From assembly GCA_000997475.1 (NCBI GenBank), contig LCEC01000029.1, positions 1 to 18,780 of the forward strand: 18,780 bases of DNA, written 5' to 3'. This DNA comes from Parcubacteria group bacterium GW2011_GWB1_42_6. Its GTDB lineage: Bacteria > Patescibacteriota > Minisyncoccia > Portnoybacterales > GWB1-42-6. The notes beneath the pieces were generated by a model. The model searched no databases. It was given only the letters and a program-made list of their open reading frames with translations, and was not told where the DNA came from. Position 1 is the first letter of the stretch; every line of letters starts with the position of its first letter. The position numbers and the translations under genes are program-made. Below are positions 13,851-18,780 of the stretch, one piece after another.

Positions 13851-14402
13851 CTACTGCTGCGCCGGAGCCGCCTGGGCGTTGATCTTTTCCTGGCAGATTG
13901 TCCGATAGTAAACACTCTGCTCGATCAACTTCATGACTCCCGTCCCTCCATGGATCTCATCCGGGAATCTTTTTACAAGCGCCAGAATGAGCTGATAGAA
14001 CCAGCCATTGAATGCCTCGTAGGTACGCTCCTCGGGATAATTTGGTTCCCCACGACGCAGGGCATCCAGATTGGATTCGGCATGCCGAAACATCTCTATG
14101 GCGTCCATCATAACACCAAGATGATGATACTCATTCAGGGTGATCTCTCCGCCGCACAGTTCAATGAGCTTGCTGGCGCGGTGGGAACGGGCCTGTCCCG
14201 GGGCCTGATGATACAACCTTTCAGCTTCCCGGAGGAGCTTCGCCGTGGTATTCAGCAACAACCATTTGTTATGCTGATTATTGACAGAGACCGCGTGTTC
14301 TTCTACCATTCCGCCCAGTATTGTCATAACAGTGCCGGCGTCGGCTTGATGGTCGTTCATAAAAGCAACCAATTTTCCCTTGGTCAGTGTCGACTTTGCC
14401 AT
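13851..14402 (-). CDS. Orphan 183-residue soluble protein
   Basis: I do not recognise this protein. It starts MAKSTLTKGKLVAFMNDHQ and appears all-helical, with many His and acidic residues (YHHLGVMMDAIEMFRHAESN near the middle), no signal peptide, no membrane segment, and an Ala/Gln tail (AQAAPAQQ). The ATG at 14402 is well supported by AAGGAGAAA about 5-9 nt upstream. A near-consensus promoter lies at 14475-14503 and a terminator at 13776-13810, so it is a clean monocistronic unit. Its base composition is visibly more GC-rich and its codon choice more even than that of its neighbours, which together with the strong SD suggests later acquisition. It sits at the border between the core block and the accessory island. 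Confidence 0.8.
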   Translation of the reverse strand: MAKSTLTKGKLVAFMNDHQADAGTVMTILGGMVEEHAVSVNNQHNKWLLLNTTAKLLREAERLYHQAPGQARSHRASKLIELCGGEITLNEYHHLGVMMDAIEMFRHAESNLDALRRGEPNYPEERTYEAFNGWFYQLILALVKRFPDEIHGGTGVMKLIEQSVYYRTICQEKINAQAAPAQQ

Positions 14403-14474
14403 TGCTTTCTCCTTGCCTTTAAAAGGCTGTTTTATTGTATTTTTAAGCTGCTTTCCTCTCTATCCTGATACATA

Positions 14475-14503
14475 AGTATACACCTTCTAAACCTCTTTGT
14501 CAA
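14475..14503 (-). promoter_or_regulatory. Sigma70 promoter for the 183-residue gene
   Basis: On the minus strand TTGACA (14498-14503), 17-bp spacer, TATACT (14475-14480). Perfect -35, one mismatch in -10. Leader about 65 nt. Confidence 0.75.
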
Positions 14504-14532
14504 TAGCTGGAGCATCTGTCTCAAAACAATCA

Positions 14533-14559
14533 AAAATCCCCTGTTATTGTGGGGATTTT
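14533..14559 (-). terminator. Hairpin with flanking A/T runs, probable terminator
   Basis: Stem AAAATCCCC (14533-14541) with GGGGATTTT (14551-14559) and a 9-nt loop. Read on the minus strand, it can end transcripts from the nuclease gene that stops at 14774; it also has a weak T-run on the plus strand. Confidence 0.5.
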
Positions 14560-14567
14560 ATTAAAAT

Positions 14568-14667
14568 ACGCTCTTGCGGCAAAACGGCGGGGCCTTACGC
14601 AGGACGGAGATCATGCGCGTTCGAGCCTTAACCGTAGCGGTATTTTTTCCTATTGCCGCAAGAGCGT
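14568..14667. repeat. 100-bp stem-loop closed by a 15-bp perfect inverted repeat
   Basis: ACGCTCTTGCGGCAA (14568-14582) pairs perfectly with 14653-14667. The 70-bp interior is GC-rich and has the string GGAGATCATGCGC followed by GTTCGAGCC, which resembles a tRNA variable loop plus T-loop, but no tRNA cloverleaf can be completed. Read as an ncRNA, an attachment-site relic or a tRNA-derived fragment, it remains unassigned. Confidence 0.5.
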
Positions 14668-14773
14668 TTTACATTTTGCCCGGATCCTTTTGATTCAAAA
14701 AGATTGCCGAGACTTTTTCTTTCACAACAACAATAATCCCTGCGCCAAAAAATATCAAGAGTAAAAATCAAAA

Positions 14774-15517
14774 CTATTTCAAACAATTCATCCTCTCTTT
14801 CACATACCCGCAAAATTCGCAATCATCGCGCATGGGAGGAATTTCTTCGCTATCCAAGCAATCTTTAAGATTAACAATTGCCCCCTCAACCCACGAATCG
14901 TCGCCTTCGTAGGGCAATAAAACAATGTCAAATTCAATCTTGCCGTCAAACGCTTCTTTATCGGCCCGGCCGTTGCAATAAACGAAATAGCCGGTTTTGG
15001 AAACTATAAAACCGAGATGGCGAAGCAGCCATTGATAAATTTCCATTTGCCGCTTATAGCCCATCTGCCAATCGGCATTAAGATTCACTTCTTCGTTTTT
15101 TGAAGTGGCTTTGTAATCCACCACAATAAGCTCCTTGTTTTGATTGATCCAAATATCATCCACCGCTCCCGTGATCGTCAAACCGGTCGGCTCATGCAAA
15201 TATTGCACGCCCTTGAAATTTTCCCGCCATTCGTCCATCATCTCGTGCGAAAAAGGAATCGCGTCAACTCCGTATTTTTCCATCAAAGGATGCCTCGTTC
15301 CTTGCGCCCGATGAATATCAAATTCCTTTTTTAAAAGAGTGTCCACCGCTTTATTGATATTAAACGGCGGGCCGCTTGGCCGGCGGATGCCCAAACGATT
15401 ATTTAAATAGAAACAGCAAGGGCATTCGGTAAAAAGTTCAATCCCGCTCCGGCTCACCTTAAACCCCGCCCCTTTTTTATATATATTCCTCGTTTTAACC
15501 TTAAATTCTTTGTTCAT
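14774..15517 (-). CDS. Stand-alone Cas4/RecB-like PD-(D/E)XK nuclease with Fe-S-type cysteines
   Basis: 247 residues. The nuclease core is clear: GAVDDIW (D120), ELIVVDYKATS (D134-x-K136) and the RecB-type QMEIY motif (Q157, Y161). Cysteines lie at both ends, CPCC (32-35) and CEFC plus a later Cys (233, 236, 245), the arrangement that in Cas4 and AddB staples the domain with a 4Fe-4S cluster. Cas4-like enzymes are ssDNA exonucleases that in CRISPR trim spacers, but no cas1, cas2 or repeat array is in the window, so a free-standing DNA-repair or defence role is more likely. Start ATG at 15517, no SD. The first 71 codons are present again at 17935-18148 with one amino-acid change. NYN and KTSC genes lie upstream on the same strand. 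Confidence 0.85.
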   Translation of the reverse strand: MNKEFKVKTRNIYKKGAGFKVSRSGIELFTECPCCFYLNNRLGIRRPSGPPFNINKAVDTLLKKEFDIHRAQGTRHPLMEKYGVDAIPFSHEMMDEWRENFKGVQYLHEPTGLTITGAVDDIWINQNKELIVVDYKATSKNEEVNLNADWQMGYKRQMEIYQWLLRHLGFIVSKTGYFVYCNGRADKEAFDGKIEFDIVLLPYEGDDSWVEGAIVNLKDCLDSEEIPPMRDDCEFCGYVKERMNCLK

Positions 15518-15599
15518 AGACTATTTTTAAGTTAATTTGGATTATTTGACTTTATTAGCGCTATTTGCTATATTTAAATTGATCGCAAGATCACTGATT

Positions 15600-16376
15600 C
15601 TAGAGCTTGGGGGCCCCTTCATTGGGGTCCCCTTTGCGTTCCAGCTCTTTTTTCCAACATATAAAATCGCGTATTTTCTGAATATCAAAAATCATCAATC
15701 CCTTGTCCGCTAAAGCAGAAAGTTCTTTTGATACCTTACGAGCCGTAGCGAACAAAATGACTTTCTTGCCCGCACTTATTAATTTTTCAACAGAATCGGC
15801 AAAATCACTGTCGCCGCTCCATAAAATAAAAATTTCCGCGTTGTTTCGCTCGCAATCCAGAAGCATATCTACGCCAATCTCAACATCAAAATTACATTTC
15901 ATATCCTCAATAAAATATTCCCCTCTTTTATTCATATCTTTAAATCTTTCATTCAAATATTCAATCGTTGTAATCTCATATTTTTTTAGAAGAGCCCGAC
16001 GAATAAATTGGCTAACTAATACTGTTGAATCTGGCAAAATACTTGAAATATTAATGGAAAGCTGCATAATTTTCACAGGTTTTGTCCTAAGAAAATATTT
16101 ATTATCTTCCGCTTCTGTTTTCTCTTTCTCCGATCTTTCGTTTCCAGCCAAATAACCATTGTAAAAATTTACAGCTTCGATTGCGCTAAAAGAGTCTAAA
16201 AATTGCTTTAGTCTTTTTAGGTTAATATGCCATCCGAGTTTCTCGCTCCAAGGGCGAACATTGGCGTAATCAATATATACGCGAGTTTTACCGTTAAAAA
16301 TACCTTCGAGTTGTTTAATAACTTCCCGTTTATTTGTGGCAATATTTTCAATTCTTTCTGTTTTTGGCGTAAACAT
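15600..16376 (-). CDS. NYN-domain (PIN-like, LabA type) putative ribonuclease
   Basis: 258 residues. The NYN/PIN-like acidic residues can be seen: VYIDYANV (D36, N39), FDVEIGVDMLLD (D164, D170) and ILWSGDSDF (D189, D191), followed by the typical LISAGKKVILFA strand-helix. These proteins are metal-dependent RNases acting in RNA turnover or defence. A basic N-terminal extension of about 30 residues precedes the domain and a Lys/Glu-rich tail follows it. The stop of the KTSC gene is 4 bp upstream of this start, so the two are co-transcribed. The C-terminal end (KGDPNEGAPKL) is coded by a G/C-rich near-repeat (AAGGGGACCCC, AAGGGGCCCCC) and may be a recent read-through extension. The nuclease at 14774 follows after 82 bp. 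Confidence 0.85.
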   Translation of the reverse strand: MFTPKTERIENIATNKREVIKQLEGIFNGKTRVYIDYANVRPWSEKLGWHINLKRLKQFLDSFSAIEAVNFYNGYLAGNERSEKEKTEAEDNKYFLRTKPVKIMQLSINISSILPDSTVLVSQFIRRALLKKYEITTIEYLNERFKDMNKRGEYFIEDMKCNFDVEIGVDMLLDCERNNAEIFILWSGDSDFADSVEKLISAGKKVILFATARKVSKELSALADKGLMIFDIQKIRDFICWKKELERKGDPNEGAPKL

Positions 16377-16380
16377 AAAA

Positions 16381-16593
16381 TTAATTCACTTTTTGATATC
16401 TGTAATGATAACGAATATTATCATTAAGAAATTGCCCGCGCGACGAAGCATTAAAAAATTGCCGAAACAGATATTCCGACACATTAAAATATTGATATAT
16501 ATCGCCTGAAGTAAATTCCACTTCCAAAATAGCCGATTGTGAGTCATAACCGATTGAGCGAATATTTGAAGATGACACGGGGATCCTATCCAT
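16381..16593 (-). CDS. KTSC-domain protein
   Basis: 70 residues, a complete single KTSC domain: begins MDRIPVSSSNIRSIGYD, then ILEVEFTSGDIYQYFNV and SRGQFLNDNIRYHYRY. KTSC domains occur alone or fused to nucleases and lysyl-tRNA synthetase-like proteins and probably bind nucleic acid (family knowledge, function unproven). The ATG at 16593 is fixed by the conserved PVSSS start. It lies 4 bp before the NYN gene, which suggests a shared nucleic-acid-related role for the pair. Confidence 0.85.
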   Translation of the reverse strand: MDRIPVSSSNIRSIGYDSQSAILEVEFTSGDIYQYFNVSEYLFRQFFNASSRGQFLNDNIRYHYRYQKVN

Positions 16594-16653
16594 AAATATT
16601 TATTTTCCACAGAACTCCGGCATTGCGCCGAAACTTTTATTTTCTAATTTATT

Positions 16654-16734
16654 CTAAGGCCAATAGCATTTTGGACATTCCCAATATTCCCATTTAGCCG
16701 AGCGCAGTTTCTCGAGCAAGGCGATGCGCGACAT
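16654..16734 (-). CDS. Possible 26-residue micro-ORF with CPxC
   Basis: Reads MSRIALLEKLRSAKWEYWEC then PKCYWP and stop. The CPKC pair suggests a half zinc ribbon. It overlaps the toxin-like remnant in another frame and has no clear SD, so it may instead be the end of a broken longer gene. Confidence 0.25.
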   Translation of the reverse strand: MSRIALLEKLRSAKWEYWECPKCYWP

Positions 16735-16771
16735 ATTCAACATCCAAGGTTGTGAGCCGATTAATACGCAT
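16694..16771 (-). pseudogene. Short relic resembling the N-terminus of a Fic/Doc-type toxin
   Basis: Begins 3 bp after the HTH gene's stop, with AAGGAA as SD inside that stop region, and reads MRINRLTTLDVEYVAHRLAR then ETALG and stop, 25 residues. The TTLDVEYVAHRLA pattern recalls the first helix of Doc-like toxins encoded after small HTH antitoxins; this rests on memory, not on a search. The remainder of such a toxin is absent, so it looks like a 5' remnant joined to unrelated DNA. Confidence 0.35.
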
Positions 16772-16774
16772 AAT

Positions 16775-17053
16775 TTATTCCTTACCCAATAACCTCAATG
16801 TTTCTCCATATTCCTTTACCACTTTCTCAACCGCTTCTTTAATGACCTCCTTCTGGCTGCCTGTTAATGCCCCGTTTTTAGCTTCTTGAGTTAATTCATT
16901 GACATTATCCATTGAGATAACATAAGCGCGCCCAATCTTTTCAGCGGGAATTTGCCCCTTTTTTATACGCTTAAATACGGTTATTCGGCTCACACCCAGT
17001 ATTTTTGCCAATTCAGCAACAGATATATGCAGTTTTTTGGTCTTATTTTCCAT
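16775..17053 (-). CDS. Excisionase/MerR-type helix-turn-helix protein, probable autoregulator
   Basis: 92 residues. The N-terminal winged-HTH reads HISVAELAKILGVSRITVFK (9-28) followed by KKGQIPAEKIGRAYVISM, the excisionase-family layout used by Xis proteins and by some antitoxins. The C-terminal half (KEVIKEAVEKVVKEYGETLR) is a charged helix suited to dimerisation or toxin binding. The start ATG at 17053 lies next to a 64-bp two-tier palindrome (17062-17125) that covers a possible TTGCCT/TATGTT promoter, so the protein probably represses itself. The 3-bp spacing to a toxin-like remnant downstream supports an antitoxin origin. A recombination directionality factor is the alternative; no integrase gene is in the window. 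Confidence 0.75.
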   Translation of the reverse strand: MENKTKKLHISVAELAKILGVSRITVFKRIKKGQIPAEKIGRAYVISMDNVNELTQEAKNGALTGSQKEVIKEAVEKVVKEYGETLRLLGKE

Positions 17054-17061
17054 AATAATCT

Positions 17062-17125
17062 TTGTTAACCCTAACGCCTCATAAGATTAACATATGCTAA
17101 TCTTATCGTCAGGCAAGGTTAACAA
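17062..17125. promoter_or_regulatory. Two-tier operator palindrome upstream of the HTH gene
   Basis: Outer arms TTGTTAACC (17062-17070) and GGTTAACAA (17117-17125), inner arms ATAAGATTA (17081-17089) and TAATCTTAT (17098-17106), all perfect and sharing the same centre at 17093.5. On the minus strand a -35-like TTGCCT and, 16 bp on, a -10-like TATGTT fall inside it. Confidence 0.75.
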
Positions 17126-17196
17126 GATCACAATTCTCCACTAAGCATCTATTATGAAATTATTTCAAAACGGTTCCCGACAACTTTATTGAGAGA

Positions 17197-17508
17197 CTAA
17201 CGATCCAATTCATTGTCTGAGAATTGGCTTTCAATTACTTCCCTTCGATATTTCAATATCTCTAAGTCTTTCTTGAGTTCTATGTTTCTCCGTTGTTCCT
17301 GCACGAGCATACTCTCCAAAGCCTGAACGGAATATTTAAAATCTTCTTCCAAGTCCTCTCTTAAATCTTGCATACCCAAAGCCTTGTTTTCAACTTTAAT
17401 CTTTACGCTAAGAATTTCAAGCTCGCGATCTGACTCCTGGATCTCTTGTTCTTTGGCGGTAATTTCGTTAGCAGTTTCATCAATTAAATTTTTCTTTATA
17501 TTTTTCAT
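17197..17508 (-). CDS. Coiled-coil protein, unknown function
   Basis: 103 residues, nearly all charged and helical (ELEILSVKIKVENKA, QALESMLVQEQRRN, DLEILKYRREVIES), consistent with a continuous coiled coil and probable dimer. No signal peptide, no catalytic motif, no membrane segment. The reading frame is clean but has no SD and no recognised family. It is the first gene in a run of small minus-strand genes between the HTH gene and the DUF3024 gene. Confidence 0.6.
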   Translation of the reverse strand: MKNIKKNLIDETANEITAKEQEIQESDRELEILSVKIKVENKALGMQDLREDLEEDFKYSVQALESMLVQEQRRNIELKKDLEILKYRREVIESQFSDNELDR

Positions 17509-17548
17509 ATTGGATTAGCTAAGAATTAATTTTTTATTTTGGCGCGAT

Positions 17549-17863
17549 TCATCCCCAAAAACAGCCGTGACTATCTTTATCTATGATATTCAAAGCTGAA
17601 GCGAATGACCTGCATCCCGCGTAAAATTCCCATTTTCCGGAAGCCCTTTTCCAATAAATCAAAAATTTCTCCGGATTTTTTCTAAAAATGATTTTTGCCG
17701 CTTCAATTTTAATCCATTCTTTTTCGTCATCCCATTTTAGCCTGGATTCATATATCAAATAACCGCCATGAACTTTTTCGGCTTTCATATGAACTTTATC
17801 CGCCGCCCTGTCCGGAACTTTGAATTTTTTCTCAATTTTTTCTATAAATTTATCCATAGTCAT
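17549..17863 (-). CDS. DUF3024-like small protein
   Basis: 104 residues. Recognised by YLIYESRLKW, then FLIYWKRASGKWEFY and the C-terminal DKDSHGCFWG; this W.YW.R...KW..Y and D..GCFWG pattern is that of DUF3024, a small bacterial family of unknown function. The protein is full length, ending on the conserved FWG. Start is ATG at 17863 or the ATG two codons later; no SD. No partner can be named; its neighbours are a coiled-coil protein and the truncated nuclease copy. Confidence 0.65.
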   Translation of the reverse strand: MTMDKFIEKIEKKFKVPDRAADKVHMKAEKVHGGYLIYESRLKWDDEKEWIKIEAAKIIFRKNPEKFLIYWKRASGKWEFYAGCRSFASALNIIDKDSHGCFWG

Positions 17864-17872
17864 TTTTTTCGA

Positions 17873-18148
17873 TCAGTTTTTGGCATGATAATCACCTATC
17901 TTCCAAAATGGGTCATGTCCCCGTTTTGTTTCCCGCGCCCGATGAATATCAAATTCCTTTTTTAAAAGAGTGTCCACCGCTTTATTGATATTAAAGGGCG
18001 GACCACTGGGCCGGCGGATGCCCAGGCGGTTATTTAAATAGAAACAGCAAGGGCACTCTGTAAAAAGTTCAATCCCGCTCCGGCTCACCTTGAACCCCAC
18101 TCCTTTTTTATATATATTCCTCGTTTTAACCTTGAATTCCTTATTCAT
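17873..18148 (-). pseudogene. Truncated 5' copy of the Cas4-like nuclease gene
   Basis: The first 71 codons, and about 11 bp before the ATG, match the gene at 14774-15517 (17935-18159 against 15304-15528) at about 93% nucleotide identity with a single amino-acid change (A17V); the other differences are synonymous. After the breakpoint near 17935 the frame runs 20 residues into unrelated sequence and stops at 17873. The N-terminal CPCC is kept; all catalytic residues are lost. It could still be translated as a 91-residue peptide, but an enzyme is excluded. Confidence 0.8.
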
Positions 18149-18203
18149 ACACTATTTTTGGGTTTGCTGCTTAGAAAATAACGTCCCATGTATTTTCTGA
18201 ATC

Positions 18204-18575
18204 TTATCCCTTGTATTTTATTTTCTTCAGGATTTCATACGCACCATTTAAACTTTCTTCAATTATTAAATCTTCGTTAGATGTAAGATTTCTTATTTTA
18301 CCTTCGATGAAATCATAGCGAATGTCGTTAAAGTCCTTAACATAAATCATTTTGTCGAAGGTAGATATTTTATACTCGCCATTTTGAAATGAAATATCTT
18401 TTATGCCAATATCGTCTAGATTATCTATTTCATACTGAATTGCTTCTTTGGCATATAATGCATGTTTTTCTGTTAGACTTACGGAACATAGTTCTACTAA
18501 TCCGTTTTCTAGTTGACACCAAGTTAACCAACAGATTGGGTGACTATTCTCATATATTAATTCGACTTCATTCAT
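18204..18575 (-). CDS. Hypothetical 123-residue protein
   Basis: Starts MNEVELIYENSHPICWLTWC; a soluble, mixed alpha/beta, acidic sequence with no signal peptide. Small size and acidity resemble immunity or antitoxin proteins, but nothing specific supports that. Its ATG overlaps the TGA of the upstream membrane-protein gene (ATGA), so the two are translationally coupled. AT-rich coding sequence, as expected for recently acquired DNA. Confidence 0.65.
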   Translation of the reverse strand: MNEVELIYENSHPICWLTWCQLENGLVELCSVSLTEKHALYAKEAIQYEIDNLDDIGIKDISFQNGEYKISTFDKMIYVKDFNDIRYDFIEGKIRNLTSNEDLIIEESLNGAYEILKKIKYKG

Positions 18576-18766
18576 AGTGGTCTCTTATATACAAATTTCC
18601 CATTTGCTTCGTCTATTTTCATAACACAATAGCCAATGAAGTCTCGAAACCAAATTGGCGCATCTCTGTGTAGAATGATACCTATAACAGGAAGTAGTAT
18701 GAGAAGTATTGGCCCAGCAATGAATATAAGTACTAATAGCCAGAATAGTTTCTTTAGTCTGTCCAT
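18572..18766 (-). CDS. Small membrane protein, 64 residues
   Basis: MDRLKKLFWLLVLIFIAGPI starts a long hydrophobic region (residues 7-32), enough for one long or two short membrane helices, followed by a polar tail ending KFVYKRPL. The preceding in-frame codon is a stop, so the gene is complete although it lies at the window edge. It overlaps the next gene by 4 bp. No family recognised. Confidence 0.6.
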   Translation of the reverse strand: MDRLKKLFWLLVLIFIAGPILLILLPVIGIILHRDAPIWFRDFIGYCVMKIDEANGKFVYKRPL

Positions 18767-18780
18767 TAATCACCGCGATG

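Noticed and set aside
13950..14468. 172-residue plus-strand open frame
   Set aside because: Antisense to the orphan gene, which has promoter, SD and terminator on the minus strand.
14594..14640. tRNA gene
   Set aside because: A T-loop-like GTTCGAGCC is present but its stem does not pair, and there is no D-arm or acceptor stem.
14628..14822. 64-residue minus-strand open frame with several cysteines
   Set aside because: Overlaps the end of the nuclease gene in another frame and the stem-loop; no start signals.
15600..15640. Terminator-like G/C blocks at the end of the NYN gene
   Set aside because: They are near-direct repeats within the coding end and no T-run follows on the minus strand.

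Overview
The window looks like a chromosome fragment from a small-genome, AT-leaning bacterium of the Candidate Phyla Radiation, most probably a Parcubacteria-like Patescibacterium. This is inference from gene content and layout: a PilB/GspE ATPase, a double lamin-tail surface protein, a yebC-ruvC pair followed by a tiny acidic protein, a class A PBP with a C-terminal Ig-like tail, many repeat-filled intergenic regions, and few Shine-Dalgarno sites before core genes. No rRNA, tRNA or CRISPR array was found.

Layout. (1) 184-1325, minus strand: two overlapping lipoprotein genes with a consensus sigma70 promoter, strong SDs and a terminator. (2) 1717-13691, plus strand: core block of a DHH-family protein with eroded catalytic motifs, a pilus/secretion ATPase, ruvB, a small membrane protein inserted behind ruvB, a DUF559 endonuclease-like gene bracketed by hairpin repeats, a lamin-tail protein, yebC, ruvC, a 42-residue acidic protein and a class A PBP. 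(3) 13851-18766, minus strand: accessory island with an orphan 183-residue protein, a stand-alone Cas4/RecB-like nuclease with Fe-S-type cysteines, an NYN nuclease paired with a KTSC protein, an excisionase-like HTH regulator with a two-tier operator and a short toxin-like remnant, a coiled-coil protein, a DUF3024 protein, a truncated second copy of the nuclease gene, and two small hypothetical genes.

The intergenic DNA is the most unusual part. Nine copies of one head-plus-hairpin repeat (a CTCCTCC-type head next to a CCTCCTCTTA/TAAGAGGAGG stem) are scattered through the first 13.8 kb, with stem sequences that change while staying paired. Copies facing each other bracket the DUF559 gene, an arrangement like REP elements around RAYT transposases. 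Four other gaps carry low-complexity inverted repeats around GC-rich hairpins. Between the secretion ATPase and ruvB, the minus strand has a promoter exactly upstream of a ~209-nt predicted structured RNA with a closing helix and a U-tract. Behind ruvB, a 21-bp direct repeat brackets a 580-bp insert and recreates the RuvB C-terminus in frame, suggesting an integration or duplication.

Functionally, ruvC and ruvB belong to Holliday-junction processing (ruvA is not in the window). The PBP and lamin-tail protein act at the envelope and PilB powers pilus or DNA-uptake machinery. The minus-strand island looks like defence or mobile cargo, but no complete known system can be assembled from it.
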